The notes under the pieces are model-generated. The model saw only the letters and a program-made list of their open reading frames with translations. It ran no database searches and was not told the DNA's origin. 64,000 nt of DNA, taken from contig JAYKKI010000052.1 of NCBI GenBank assembly GCA_039881145.1, positions 7,569,501 through 7,633,500 of the forward strand, written 5' to 3'. Of this stretch, positions 34,866 to 47,765 are shown in pieces; the stretch's first letter is position 1, and each line of letters starts with the position of its first letter. This stretch comes from Druceiella hillmani (Eukaryota > Arthropoda > Insecta > Lepidoptera > Hepialidae). A program made the translations under genes and the position numbers.

Positions 34866-35480
34866 CTACTCAAATATTTTTTATTACTTTTTAGTATTCC
34901 GTACCCCAAACTTAAAAACTTAACCTTCATAAAATCACTCGACACGGCAAATCATGTGACTGCTTGTGTATGTGTGCTACAACCAACTTTCATAGAAACT
35001 ATGTGACATAGAAACTTAAAGAATTAGTACATCTTATCAACCCACATATATAGCAATAGTTAACTTTTAAGAAATAATTATATTATAATTAAAGACAAGG
35101 CAAATAAAATATTCCAAATATTCCCCATCATTTTATAAATCCTGTGATCTTTTGAAAAGACTTAGTATGAAGAGTTCAAAAATATTATTCTCGTAATTTT
35201 GATTGCATATTTAAACGAATACGAAAAACTAGGGCAACCGCCTAATTTTTCTTATGCAATAACTGATTAAAAAATGATGGATAAACCGGGTTATCCTGTA
35301 GAAAGATTTAGTTGGCATTAAATTAAAAAAAAAATATTTTCCTAAATAGTTGAAAAGAAATACTGTGTATCCTTTGGCAATACATTTAAATTTTAAAAAA
35401 GTAATATTCGTGAATAGTTTAAAAGAAATACTGTGTATCCTTAAGTGTATAGAATTACCTAAATAAGTATAGAATCACAC
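34866..35480. repeat. Dispersed repeat fragment; related sequence at 39.58-40.45 kb
   Basis: It contains TATTCCGTACCCCAAACTTAA, TATGTGACATAGAAACTTAA and, at the right, AAATAGTTGAAAAGAAATACTGTGTATCC twice (35344 and 35412, a step of about 68 bp). A similar order of words is found at 39.58-40.45 kb. No coding sequence. Confidence 0.5.
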
Positions 35481-35713
35481 GTAATGTAAGTTTTCCACGT
35501 ACTCAATAGACATTTTACCTCAGTTACTCAACTCATCTCCTTGTAAATTCGCACACCTATAACCTGTATTGTAGAATTTTACTTAGGATGCGCTATAAAT
35601 CATTATAATTTATTGATGAAGAAAAAATAATCACGCATCAGGGATGAGATACTTATGCATCAAACTAATACCCAATTTTTTTTAAATTACGCAATACATA
35701 AACTATACATCAT

Positions 35714-35733
35714 ACACACACACACACACACAC

Positions 35734-35787
<54 letters not shown>

Positions 35788-35826
35788 ATATACACATTTA
35801 TATATACATATATATATATATATAGG
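35714..35826. repeat. Compound (CA)n (TA)n microsatellite
   Basis: A CA run at about 35714-35732, then TA runs with TATTTA and TACACA breaks to about 35823. Confidence 0.95.
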
Positions 35827-35849
35827 TACGCGATTTCTTCAAACTGTGA

Positions 35850-37630
35850 CGTTTAAAAATCATTGTTGCAATCTTCCTACAATATTTGTGTGGAAGGTAA
35901 AATTATGAAAATAATTTTTTTCGGCTACTTACTTTACACCCAATAAAATTCCAGTACAGCTTAAAAATTAGTTAGGAGAAATGGATTGAGCTTGGAGCTA
36001 ACTCTATTGAGAAGTGAAAATAGTTTTGGAGATAATAGCATCATATCGAAGAAAGAGCACTGCGTTCGATTTATTCAGTTCTGAACTGAGTTTCGGCAAG
36101 TAAAGGACCATTAAAAAACTATAATATGAAGAACTGACTTAGTGTTAAATTACTCTTGTTTCTCGTAATTAATTTAGGGCTGAATGTGAGCAAAATAATT
36201 TGCTATGGGCTAATGAACTATGGCAGAAGTTACACTCTTATGATACAGACATGACTTGATTCCAGGATTAAAAGGATATTTCGGCTTAATCTTCATGCAG
36301 GTTGAACATATAATAATATAATCTTCCCAAATCTAATTAGGAAATTAAAATGACTATGAAAACGAATGCAAGAGTAAGTAGTTTTTATCTGTGAAAGCTA
36401 CCTTCATACAATATAAAAACACCTTTACGTTGAGGGAATAATGGAAATATTTGAAACATTACCACATGAATTCATATTTATGAATTAAAATAGGGGATTT
36501 ATTAGTCGCCGACCTAATATATTTCTCTCGTATTTATTATTTTACCCCAAAATTATTTTATTTGTTTGTGACTAATCTTTTGACGATTAAGCACACTAAT
36601 ATTTCTCACTCGAATAACATCTATATTAACTTCAGTTACTGAGGATATCACGAAAATATAAAAAAATACCGTTTATATTCTAGTTTTGACGATAATTTAT
36701 CACAAAATTTGAAATTATTCCTTAAGGATGGCATCCGTTTTTATTACGTTTATTCGATTTATACATGATCAGTTAATATTATCTCGAAGATAAATTCAGT
36801 GAGTTTGATTTTATCATATATTAATATTTACTATGTGCCCCAAATTTCCGAAAGTAAACGTAGTTTCCACTGATCAACACATAATATTACCACTTAAATA
36901 ACTTAATTATCACGTTATTACTGGACGCTAAAGTATATTCATAAACGATGAATTGGATGTAAATTAAAGCCTAGATTTAAATAAAGGCCCATACGTTACC
37001 ACAGTCCTGATAAACGAAGCTGTATGTAGAAGTTAGCATGATAAACTGTAATTCCAAAAAAGTGCTGAAACATTAAGTCTACATGTTTTGTCATTTAACA
37101 CCGTAAACATTCGTAATACAAATACTTCATATGAAGAAATATTGGATAACTCGAGAGGCAACGGAAGTGCTTCATAACTCAATTCATAATGGGTTAATTT
37201 ATACAATATTAACTTCGCAACATCTAAACTTGCTATTTCCTTTAATTCTAATATATTACGCATTACAAGCTTCCTCTTTCCGAGAGAATTTCAAAATAAT
37301 ATATTCAGTTTTCGAACGTGAATTGTGACGAAATTCCGTTTATATTTTTTTTCTTTAATTTACTTATATATAAAACAAAGTATCGATTTTTGCCTGCCAA
37401 TTTGTTTTGAATTGTATTTATCACGCATGTCTTTGTCAATCTTTGGGTTGCAAATAACAGGCTAAACCCGTTTTTTTAATTGCATGGTGTTCATAAAAAG
37501 TCTTTCTAATTTAATAATGTCCTTTCGTTCATGCATCCGTCTCCCACAACCTTAGATTTAAGACAGTAAAGACATAACTGAGCACGCAAATTTCCTAATT
37601 TAAAAATCTCGATTAATGCAAGTAAATATT
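35850..37630 (-). repeat. Inverted copy M2, distal part (matches B/B')
   Basis: On the minus strand it starts ATTAATCGAGATTTTTAAATT (about 37620) and reads GATGCATGAACGAAAGGAC, homologous to 29641-29720. It then carries the P4 patch. Further on comes the word CATAGTTCATTAGCCCATAGC (about 36215), homologous to 27556-27576. It is more diverged than U1/U2 or B/B' are from one another. Confidence 0.75.
37033..37263 (-). pseudogene. Patch P4 (inverted copy, longest open frame)
   Basis: On the minus strand the frame continues DVAKLILYKL, YEALPLPLELSNISSYE, LRMFTV, and is open at both ends beyond the 46 codons seen in the other copies. Compared with 18907-19044 there are about 4 silent and 14 replacement differences by eye. 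This fits decay, though YEALPLPLEL is unchanged. Confidence 0.4.
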
Positions 37631-39584
37631 TTTAAAATTTAATGTTTTTAACATTCTGTACTATAAAAGAAAAAAACTGAACCATTCTAAAATTACTAAA
37701 GTGTCCGTCTGTTTGTCTGTCAGAGCCGTTATCCTAGAAACTGGTTAATTTAGAAACTTGAAAATTTGCGTAGTAATAAAACATATTAACTTGCACATAT
37801 CACAGTCGCTAACACTCAAAAATAATAGTGTGGAAATTTTGGGGACAAATTACGTACTACAATTTTTTTTTAATTCCGTATGTAGTGTGGGATGGATATC
37901 GTTTGAAAAAGTTATGGTTCATACTCAAATACCTCAAAAGCATTTTTATCATCAATCTTTTTAGTATATATTCTGAAATATACTAAAACACAGCAAGAAG
38001 TGTATATTCCGCCCCACTTATTTCCGAAACTACTCAACTCATTAACCAACACGTCTACAGAGGCTCGTTACAAGGGTCCCAAATATAGTTTACTTTTGAG
38101 GACGTACTGATTAATATTAAGAAAATACGTTCCTCTCGTACACTACCTTCTTATTTCCAAAATTACTGAAGGTATGAAAAAGAAAATTATTTCAGATTTC
38201 CACATAAAGATTGCAGGAAAACTATAACAATGATTCTTAATGTCATAGTTTATGAGATATTCGCGATGATAAATATGTTTCTCTATATATTCAATAATAT
38301 TGGGGATTTAGTGATAAGTTTTGATAAAAATTATGATATGTGCAAACTGATTTCAAAGAAGTTCGGAACTCTCGATGCGCAATTCAGACCGACATTTGGC
38401 CGATTTTAAAGTACGATGTCTAAAGAAGAGGTAATTATTTTGTCCATCTCGTTAAATAGAATGTTATTGGAGAGTTTTTATAAAATTATTTGGCAGTTTC
38501 ATTTATAATGTTCCATTTTTAGACTATGTTTGGGGATTATTAGATATATGTACCATGTTTCCAATTTTACGAAATTTAATATAGATAATCGTCAAATATT
38601 TCGTAATAACCGAGATAATGAGTTTGGGATACAATACCCTTTATGATATTAATGGATTAGGTTTGCAACTAATAAACCCTCCATTTTAATTCGTCAGTAA
38701 TAACCCATGTTGTAATCAAAGAGAAGAATTCCACAACTTCCGCTACGCCTAAAGTTGTTTTCCTGTTACATGAGGGTAGCTCTCTTAGATATTTGCCACT
38801 CAACCATATATCTGTTAAAATGGACGTTTTAATTTTTTTAAATCAAATGTAATATAATGGGATATCGGAGAAATTAAAATTTACCCAAGTAACCAAATAG
38901 AAGATTTCCACTTTTTTGCAACGAATAAATTTTTTTTTTCTATTAATTGAAAGCGGCTCGGTGAAATAACTCGAATTCCTGGGATCTGTACCAACGAATT
39001 TTTTACTTTCTCTAAATCTAAATTATATAGAGGGGGTTATTTACGATGAGAATTAAGAAGAAGCAGAACAACAATTTCTTGTTAGAATATTCATAAAAAT
39101 TGTTAACTGTGTCATAAGAGAGCGCTCCCCTTTATTCCAGAATATATATTTATTTGTCCGCTTTCAGGTCTTAACGAAATTCATAAAGTTAGAATACTCT
39201 AATAAAAAGTCGTCTTAAAATTTCCATACTACTTTATAAACCCCTCGAAGCGCAGTTACAAACTAAATATATTGAATGCTGTAGTCATTATATGCCCTGC
39301 TAACTATGGTCGAGAGCAGGTTGTTCCACTCAAGAAATTATTGGAAAATGTGGTAAATTTATTATGCATTGTCAAACTAATGTTTTAAGAACATTTTTTT
39401 TCTCATTAAAATGTATTTTATTTTTAAAATCTGAAAGTAAAATTATTAAAACATTAGGATTTTAAAAGCAACTTAAAAATAAATGTTGTTCACAAACGTA
39501 TTACTTTACAAATTGAAAATAAAATGTAATTATAAAATTTAAAAACCGTTTTTACAATACATCACTTTTTAAATAACATATTCA

Positions 39585-39800
39585 GTAGGGTATTTAACTT
39601 TTCGTTAAGGGGTCCGTAATTCAAAAGGAAAACATAATCTTTGTAATATCATACACGTGTCTGTGTGTCATAGTCATTTTCCTTGTAAACCACTTGACGT
39701 AGAAATATGAAATCTGACACAGTAATTATAAATGTTAACCCCCATGTACCATTTTAACTATCACACACAATAATTGAGGTGGAAATTTTAGGGGAAGTAT
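39585..39800 (+). repeat. Dispersed repeat fragment with a GGGGTCCGTA start
   Basis: TTAAGGGGTCCGTAATTCAAAAGG is followed by a GTGTCTGTGTGTCATAG tract, then AAACCACTTGACGTAGAAATATGAAATCTGAC. From memory this order (GGGTTCCGTA, CTGTCTGTC, ACTTGACGTAGAAA) is that of a repeat dispersed in many insect genomes. Related but weaker fragments lie at 34.9-35.05 and 37.66-37.86 kb. Confidence 0.45.
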
Positions 39801-39860
39801 TAGATAATTAATTTTAGATATTTACTCAAAAAATATATTTTTTGATTCTATTTATAGTCC

Positions 39861-40105
39861 AAAATTAAATGAAGCTACGTGATGTAGATTATTCCTACTA
39901 AATTTAAGTTCTTAACCACGACCTAGGGGTCGTTGTACTACATCATCTTCAGGTGGGCTATTAGCAAAGATGTTGCAATACAACGAAATCAAGGTCGTGG
40001 TAAAGAACTTAAATAAGGTAGAAAAAATATTACATCATGTAGTTTCATTTAATTGTGAATAATGAATTTCTTCAAAATCAACGCCAAAATATTTAATTCA
40101 TATAT
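39861..40105. mobile_element. Foldback element FB2
   Basis: AAATTAAATGAAGCTACGTGATG on the left is mirrored by CATCATGTAGTTTCATTTAATT, ending at 40060. The tail AATGAATTTCTTCAAAATC follows on the right as in FB1. The centre is shortened around GGGCTATTAGCAAAGATG. Confidence 0.8.
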
Positions 40106-41120
40106 AGTGTTCAATATCGTTTGAAAGGACTAATAACTAGAACCTCAAAAATATATTTTTAAATAATTTTAGTTATTTTATCTTCAGAGCAAGGCGTTAT
40201 GCAACGAAATTAGTGTCCTCTCTATTTTCTGAAACTACTCAAATTAATATTATAAAAATAAGGTTTTTATAAGCATATGAATAAATTGCAAGAAAACTAC
40301 AGATATTATTCAAGATATAATTTTTTTTAAATAAGCGCCATGTCCATACGCCTGTGAAAGATATAGTATGCAATGTATTTACGTTATAAAAAACTAACAC
40401 TTTTAAATAGTTTAATAGAAATACTATGTATACTTCAATGCTTATAAATGGTGAAATATGTATGAAACTTTTGTAGTGCGAATTGTATTCGTACTTGATT
40501 CGTTTTGAGGTTTTTCATTGCCTAAAACAAAATTTCGACGAAAGCACAACTATCGAAATACCCACTTTTTAATAACGTCAATATCAAGATCCAACAGAGA
40601 ATACAATTGTGCTAAATGAAAAATAAAACGAGTTGCATTTAACAATGTACCATAATTATGAGTTTCCGAAACTTATACATCACTTAAAGATGAAATCTAA
40701 CTACCTAGCAGCCTAAAATGCAAACAACGGGTGAAAAAATCATTTCATAAATTTACATAGCCGACCTAAAATAAACTTTCACATTAGATTCTAATAGAAA
40801 AGTATTTCCTTCAAATATCAAGTATTCGACAGTTTCATAGAAGCGCAATTTCCTGGATGTAGCAATATACAAATTGAAATCATATTATATTGTCTCCTTA
40901 CCGATTTAAATTTCGTATATAACATATTTTCTTAAACGCTTCTTAGTACTTTTAAGATGAGGCGAAGGGTATTCCAACACGTGTAAAAGTTCGAAGCTAT
41001 AAAATAAAGTACTCAACCATTAAACAGCATTTTTATTGTCGACTTTAACAAACGGACTACGGATTAAAATACAGACAACCCTCGCTCACAACTTTTACCT
41101 TTTGCACTATGTACGCTATG

Positions 41121-41240
41121 TGCCTACATGCAAATCATTTATTCGAGAAAATAATGCGATCCCGTTCCACAACTGACAGATGAACGTAACTCTTTGCAGG
41201 CACTGCGAGCATGGATCATTTGTTATTTGTCTCCACCGCC
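41121..41240 (-). promoter_or_regulatory. Highly conserved 120-bp core P2 (copy 3, inverted)
   Basis: The reverse complement starts GGCGGTGGAGACAAATAAC and ends GATTTGCATGTAGGCA, with 6 differences from each of the other copies and no gaps. The 62-codon plus-strand frame starting at 41211 is antisense to this block and is not kept in the other copies. Confidence 0.55.
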
Positions 41241-42119
41241 AGTGGTTTCGTCACATTCTATGCCTTCACACATTATCAGGTAATGTATTACTTTGAAGGT
41301 GTTTTATTCGTGAATGATAGTCGCCATTACGGGGGAATTATTGAAAATTCGGCGCAGTTAATACTCTCGTTATTACTTCCTGCAAGCTTATCCTGGTAGT
41401 GATATTGCGATAAAAGAATTTGACACTTAATTCAGAGCACGTATATTATTTTAAAAAGCTTTTACCTTTGGTTAAAAATTTAAATGTAGTTTTTCTTGTG
41501 GTTCAAAATTATTTGTAAGTATACATCTCTGCCATGCTCTAATGTGTAGGTAAGAAAATAGCACAGCAAGCAACGGAAACTATGCTATATATGTCAAAAA
41601 ATTACAATAAAAATAAAAAAAATATATGTGTGTAAATCCAAAAAAAAATCAATTTGAGGTATTTACGGATAAATCTAGAAAAATTAAAATTTCGTCGTCA
41701 TTGTATTGACATATATTTGATAGTTAAAACGTTTTCCTCTGATCGCAACAAGATTTAATTGGCCAATTTATTAGGTTATTAACTTATATTGATTTTAATA
41801 TACGTTTAATATTATATTCGGCCTGAAAGCATTATGTTAAAAATCGTGTGAATAGTATTGGAATCGAAAACTTAATTTTACTCAAAACAGAAATTAAGAA
41901 AACTAAATTTAAGTTTCTTGTTGAGTTTCTCTTAATATTAATGTAAAAATTAACTTTCGTTTCGAATTTTGTTCATAGAGACGGTCTCTCTTTATGTAAC
42001 TGCGACATATAATTAACAAAGTTGAAACAAAGTGTTTAACATAAATTTAAAAAAACATCAATAACTTCAATATATAACGTAATTATATTCTGTGTAATAT
42101 ACTTTTATCAAACATTTTC

Positions 42120-42255
42120 TTTTCCACAGGACTGGATGGAGAAAAGGTAATTTAGATTGGAAGTGGAACAGTCGGTACCTTCCCCCGTCTGGGATATCCT
42201 CGCCGTTCTCGGAAGCAACGCTACAGTCTTGCTTTTACCTGTGGTGATCTTTAAG
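42120..42255 (+). other. Patch P5 (inverted copy)
   Basis: On the plus strand GGTACCTTCCCCCGTCTGGG and GATATCCTCGCCGTTCTCGG, with AGCAACGCTACAG, match the minus strand of the U1 and U2 patches. A short deletion removes the GTGCTCGGGAAGTCCT part. Confidence 0.5.
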
Positions 42256-42601
42256 AAAAAATATGTCTAAAATTAAAGTGCTAATGTGACATTTCAAAAA
42301 TAAATCTGATTTTACATTACATATTTTCCCTAAATTACATTTTCCCTTATTTCGTTTTGAGTTTCAATTGTTCCATATTAGAGAACAATTAAGCTTCTTC
42401 ACACGTAAATACCATATATTGTGTTCAAAGAGTAAATCAGACGAGGGTCTCATTTTGAGTCTAAATTATATATTTTTTATCAAAAATAATTTATGAATTC
42501 AAATAAATTAATAAGCTTTTCTATCGTTGAGAGCAACTATTTTTTTTTTGGTTTGAAAAAGAAAAGAAACGATTGTGGGTATTAACCAATTATTAAGATA
42601 T

Positions 42602-42777
42602 GGAATATATTTGGAGTTAATTTTGTAGAAATTCATTATTCACAATTAAATGAAACTACGTTATGTAGTATTATTTCTACTTTCTTTAAATTCTTTACCA
42701 CCATTTTACCACATGTGGTAAATAACTTAAAGAAAGTAGGAATAATATTACATCACGTAATTTTATTTAATTGTGAT
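42602..42777. mobile_element. Foldback element FB3, tail on the left
   Basis: The tail TTTTGTAGAAATTCATTATT (42620-42639) precedes ATTCACAATTAAATGAAACT, mirrored by a decayed right arm ending near 42777. The centre is short (CCACATGTGG). Orientation is opposite to FB1, FB2 and FB4. Confidence 0.8.
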
Positions 42778-43285
42778 TAATTATTTAGAAATTGCATGCA
42801 AGATTCAAGGATAATTTGTATATAACTTAATCTTTAATGTATGGCAATAATATAAAATTTCAATAGAAACTGAGCTTTTGGTGCTTGAGAGTCAAATGAC
42901 CTCATATAATATAAACAATTTTTTGTTAATAAATAGAGTACATCGTCATACTAGTGTAGGCTGCTTTTGTAATCTCTATTGGGATAATCTTGGATCAATC
43001 CTATTGGGTTTAGTTGGGAAAAAAATGGAATTTTAAAAAGGGTAGCGTAGTCCATGAATTAGTGTATTTCACAAATATGAGCTAATTTTACCTAACGATT
43101 CCTTCATTCACCTACCATCAGTCTTTGTGTTCGGACTATATTTATATTATGAGTATATTAACTAATCCTTTTTCCCGTAAAATTATTATTTATGAAATGA
43201 AAGGTATTCCCTTTTCATCTCAATAATGCAGGGTGTATAAATCTGAATCTTTATGGAGACTGGTTGAATAGCTCAGCCATAAAAA
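42778..43285. other. AT-rich stretch, nothing recognised
   Basis: No gene, no match to the other unit copies and no repeat was seen in this interval. Confidence 0.5.
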
Positions 43286-43447
43286 TAAACCCAAGAAAAT
43301 CCGTCGGAGCTGCCATGCCCCGCAATTTTGCATTATTATCAGTTCGTGACTAATTGAAATTGTCTTAGCTTTTCTATGCTGCTACAATGTAATTGATATT
43401 GGGAACGGAAAAGGCAATGGCAGTCCCGACGGAATTTCTTGGGTTTT
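43286..43447. repeat. 162-bp hairpin-ended element, unclassified
   Basis: The left arm 43287-43319 (AAACCCAAGAAAATCCGTCG and on) and the right arm 43413-43447 are imperfect inverted repeats of about 33 bases, with about 28 matching. They flank about 93 bp. The arms are markedly G+C-richer than the surroundings (GGAGCTGCCATGCC). No target duplication is evident and no second copy was found in the window. Confidence 0.6.
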
Positions 43448-46400
43448 GTAATTATATTAATAGGTTCTTACTTCCTTATAGTTGGGAGGTTTTCAAAAAA
43501 ATCATTTAATTTTTTTTTCAATTACAATGACTACGTCTGCCATAAGTTTTATCAAAATGTTTAATTTTACTCTTTATTATTTATATTTTTAAAGAGAAAG
43601 TAATAATAAAAATCTGCATATGAGTGAAAAATATTTTGCATTTATGTTATGCAAATGTCTACTTTCAAACTGTTCACATCTTTTTTTGTGTAAAAATTTT
43701 TTCAATACAAATAATAAATATAAATTATAGTCAAAAGCTATGAATGATGAATTAGACCACGCTTGGGTAATAAACAAATGGCAAATTGTTTCACCAATCA
43801 ATATTTCAATGAAAGTTGATTTAGGAACATAATTGTCACCAAATAAGAACAACTGCATTTTCCTATTCATTCGACTGAAAATACTACCATTGGATTAATT
43901 AGCAACAGCGAAAGTTCAATTATTACAAAAAATTTTAAATTTTTTCAAACTCACCAATTACACTGCACGAAATCACTAAGCAAGCACTCCAAATATTCAT
44001 AATAAAATCTATGTTCCTATATAAAACATTCTTCATACGAAAATTTGGTTGCTTTCTTAGCCCAAACATACGATTACAGAAAATAAAAAAACCTTTTTTA
44101 AACTAATTATTCCTAAGCAATGTACTTCAAAACTATTTTCGTATACCTACATAACTGAGTATGAAAATGCTGTCCGTCCAAAATAAGCTTTAAATACGCT
44201 CTTGAGTTAGTTAAAAACATTTTTCCCCAAATTATGAAAAGATACTGCATGGGCTTATTTACTTTTCCCAATACAATGTAATGCCAAAGAAAACAGCAAT
44301 AAGAAACAATTCTTCAAAAATATCATTAAAAGAGTGTACTAATAAATTAGACACTTTAGTTAAAATTAGTAACAAAATTTGAAAAATATGATATTTTCTA
44401 TTGGCATTGAAAAGTATTTTGTGTCATTTTCTTTGAAATCAAATAAAAAACAACCGTCATACAAAAATGCAAGAATTCTTCAATATTCTTATGTTCAAAA
44501 AACACTTTTTTCTTGAAATTAACACTCTTAAATTATAAGTGATTCATACTAAAATACATGCGAGCAGCCGTTTTCTTTAGAACAAAACTGCTGTCAAAAA
44601 AAATATATTTGAAATACACTTGCAAATATTTTCTTACTTCTTTTTTAACAAACGTACACTGTTCCCTTATTTTTAACAAATGTATCAAAAATTTATTAAA
44701 ATCAACTACGTCAGAACATATGAATGCTTGTTGTGCTGAACACCCAGGGGAAATCAGAATGCATTAATCTGAGGAAAGCCATTTTCAATTTAAAACTTCT
44801 GTTTCCAAATGAATATAATTGGAACAATATTTCATCAGGTGTCTGTTTTTCCAAAGTGAACAATTTTAAAAAATTAGAGTAACGATGATGCGTATACGAA
44901 GATTGAAAAACAAGAAAAAATCTTACAAAATGTGTTAGGGCCACGCCGGCATTTATTTTTTAGCAAAAAAATGAATCAACCCAAATAATAAGTAGAAATC
45001 CTTCCATTATTGTTATTTTCAATATTCATTAAAGAACGCGGTAATTATTTTCATAGACACTCGTACAGTCAAGAAAATTTTGGTGACATCTTATTTACAA
45101 AAGTAAGTTCTATTACTATAGTAGATTTTTACTAATTAACATATGCATATTCGGATATTCTCAAGAACAATATGTCGTGCTGTAATATTTAAAAAAGGGG
45201 CCCTTATGGAATCGGCTTAATAGAGAAATTGTATAAAAAATTATGTCTGTAATAATTACAAAGGAAAATGAATCAAAGCAAACCTAAGATCCAGCAATGT
45301 ATTATACAGGTTCAAAAAAGTAACCAAACATACATTAGTTCTCAAAATAATCGTGTCATTACGCAAAAGTTTTTAGACAAATTAATTTAAAAATTCATAA
45401 CTTAATTTCAATGAACGAAAACGAAACCAATTTCAAATAATTATTTGTTAACCCAAAAAGATGGTAGAAAAAATATGCAATGAAGTCCTTATAAAAAAAT
45501 TAAATCATGAACATTGTATAAAAAATACATTAAATTCACCGATTGAAATGAATGTGCGAAACACTTCCACACGATTTCGACTCACCGAAATAATTTAACT
45601 ATTCATAATATTATAATTGAATGAAATATGATTTGGAACGTCTTAAAAATAAAACGATAATTACGGAAAAATAAGCATTATATACTTATTACCAAATTAA
45701 TTTTAAATAAACTGGTCATAGAAACACATGAATGAAGTGCAGTAGAAGGTATTTCTATTTAAAAATTGCATATGGCACTTAAGTAATTTTTTCTTTATTA
45801 GTTATTATATAGAGCCTCAAAATATGGGCTAGATTTATTTATTTAATGATCTCTTTTACTATAAGTATTTACACAATATTAAATCTAATCAATTACTATG
45901 GCAGCCAAATATCGTGTTCGGTTTTTTTTTGCAAAGTAGTCACAATACTTCGAAAAATTCAGTTTTATGCATATAGAAATTCAGTCATATTCCATCAAGT
46001 TTGTATGCTAACCAAATAGATACGTCAACAAAACTACCAACTTTATCAGTCAAAAATTACTAAATAGCAAAAACGCAAACCGAAAAAAATTAAAATAAAG
46101 TCATAGCCCTTATTCCCGCATGAGGTTTCGAAATATTGATATAGAAAATCGAAATTTTTAGGTTTTGTTATAAATTTTCAATTTGTTTTAATTATTTGTA
46201 TAGACTAAATAGAAACAAGTTCCCACCCTCAAACTCTAGTAAACATGCTTAATCCTATAGGAAAGTGAAACCTACGCTTATATTCCTATTTTGCGTAGTT
46301 GTAAAAATGGTCTCATGATACTGTCATGTGTTTTAATTTTCCATAATGGTATAATGTTATTTACCAAATTACGTAAAGTTCTTTCACTATAATTTACCTT

Positions 46401-46569
46401 GTTCATTATTATTTCATTAATTAAATTGTGTTCAACGCAAACAATATTAGACTTTCATTTTACATTATTTTTCTTAAATCTGTTCATTATTTCAAAACCT
46501 CACTTTTACCCACGCAAACTCCTTGTCTTCCATTTTTAAGAATTTTTTTCCGTCCTCCATTACCAAGAA
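43448..46569. other. AT-rich stretch, no gene and no clear match to the unit copies
   Basis: The inverted copy M2 should hold the equivalent of 9.5-14.8 kb here and in the preceding interval. I could not align it by eye. Open frames at 43589-43870, 44558-44767 and 44711-44944 have no recognisable features. Confidence 0.5.
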
Positions 46570-46935
46570 GGCCAAATTTGAAGTAAATTACACTTGGCAA
46601 ACTGGACCCAAAATAAAATTTTAAAAAAAGCCACGCATCGCAATGCAACTCACGGTTCGAAAGAATGAACAATTTCCACGCAGTCGTATTAATTATAGGC
46701 GCAAAAATAGATCGAGTAAGTGCTAAAACTTTTAAGCGATGCTATAATCGAGAGAGACGGTATGGCAACGCGCTGAGTCTTTAAACTTATCGCACTCATG
46801 CTGCTTCAACCGAGAAGATTTACATTGCCAATTCGCGTTTCACTTTAACATCTTTAGGCCATAAATGCTGTGTGGTGAGAAAGAAAAAATTGAGTATCAA
46901 TTCTTGTAACGTTTTTGGAGTAAAATTTAATCGGG
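46570..46935 (-). other. Patch P1 (inverted copy in M2)
   Basis: The minus strand carries AACGTTACAAGAATTGATAC, TCGGTTGAAGCAGCATGAG, GCGATAAGTTTAAAGACTC, CTCTCGATTATAGCATCGCT and CGAACCGTGAGTTGCATTGC, colinear with 57500-57800. It is as G+C-rich as M3 and shares words with M1 that M3 has lost (AAGTTTAAAG, GCGCGTT), and the reverse elsewhere. Confidence 0.6.
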
Positions 46936-47151
46936 GTTATTTCATTTTGATAGCGATAATTTTAACGCAGACTTAAAGAATTCTTATTTTATTATTTTTT
47001 TTTACAAATACGCAATTCGAGCGATCGAGCCCTAACTACAATTGAGCAAAGCTAGAAATTTAATTTATACTCATTTAACACTGTCATATGGAATAAATTT
47101 ATTAAATTGACACATGACCCATTGAGAAACAAATACATATTAGATCTCAAA

Positions 47152-47182
47152 AAATCTGCTGAAACTTATCTCGCAAATGTCT
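47152..47182 (-). other. Conserved 30-bp motif (inverted copy, donor altered)
   Basis: The minus strand reads ACATTTGCGAGATAAGTTTC then AGCAGA. It is the third copy of the 8931-8960 motif, with G to A at the first base of the donor-like GT. Its place upstream of P1 is preserved. Confidence 0.5.
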
Positions 47183-47499
47183 TTAATACTTAAATAAAAA
47201 ATTTTAATTTCTTCAAGCATGATATTAAAATTTAAAAACAAGAAAATACTTTTAACAAACAAGAACTTACTTTTATGTATTCAAATTTAATCTGATTGGC
47301 AGTAGTTTATGGAATATGGATAGAAATTATAATGATAGTAATTTAATTCAGTAAATTTGAGTACAATAGTTAATTCAAGCAGAAGAAAGTATAAATGCTT
47401 TTTAATGGTAATAATGAAGCAGAATATTACCTACAAAATAGACTGCTAAAAAAATCAACAAATCTATACTCGACCAAAGTAATAATAAATTATCCACTC

Positions 47500-47765
47500 T
47501 TTGTTACTAACTATTTTTCAAATATGTTAGATATATAGCTAATAGACAACCAGATACCCTAATTAAACTGGTAATCGTAGAAAAAATAGAAAGCAAAAGA
47601 CATTTAGGTCGATATCCTAGCCACTCTTCTGATCAGTTTAAAATCATCGCAGTACCCCTTGTCATTGCGGAAGACAGGGTAATATGGAAACAGCTCATCA
47701 GCTACAATAGCAAGGCACTTGAAGGCGAGCACGCCCTTATATAATAAAGATACGACGAGGAAGAA
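47500..47765 (+). pseudogene. 3' end of a LINE ORF, decayed
   Basis: One plus-strand frame reads LVIVEKIESKRHLGRYPSHS, then SDQFK, then AEDRVIWKQLI, ending EGEHALI and stop at 47742-47744. The words match the C-terminal tail of insect LINE proteins (known form GKIEGKR.GRSPTRW.DQI ... AEDR..W..L ... HDPQ stop). The stop is followed by AAAGATACGACGAGGAAG, the GA-rich 3' sequence often seen after such frames. The region from the RT catalytic core upstream is missing. It may belong to the same general family as the minus-strand fragment at 1405-1860, but they do not overlap. Confidence 0.75.

Larger units (their letters stand above)
37631..40760. repeat. Composite block breaking the inverted copy; repeat fragments, no gene
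   Basis: It lies between pieces equivalent to unit positions 29.64 and 16.80 kb. It contains a fragment with GTCCGTCTGTTTGTCTGTCAG (37701) and CTAGAAACTGGTTAATTTAG, and a related one at 39.58-39.80 kb. A forward-oriented piece at about 38.22-38.90 kb (CAATGATTCTTAATGTCATAG; AATAAACCCTCCATTTTAATT) matches B/B'. The foldback element FB2 is also here. It looks like several nested insertions. Confidence 0.5.
40770..42415 (-). repeat. Inverted copy M2, proximal part (matches 14.79-16.80 kb)
   Basis: The minus strand reads colinearly with U1: P5 (42.12-42.25 kb), then AAGCTTTTTAAAATAATATA (about 41460), the P2 core (41240-41121), then AAGTCGACAATAAAAATGC (about 41040) and GGTAAGGAGACAATATAA (about 40893). 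Flank identity by eye is about 70-75 percent, much lower than in the P2 core. Confidence 0.85.

Noticed and set aside
41211..41399. 62-codon plus-strand open frame
   Set aside because: It is antisense to the conserved P2 region and not preserved in the other two copies.
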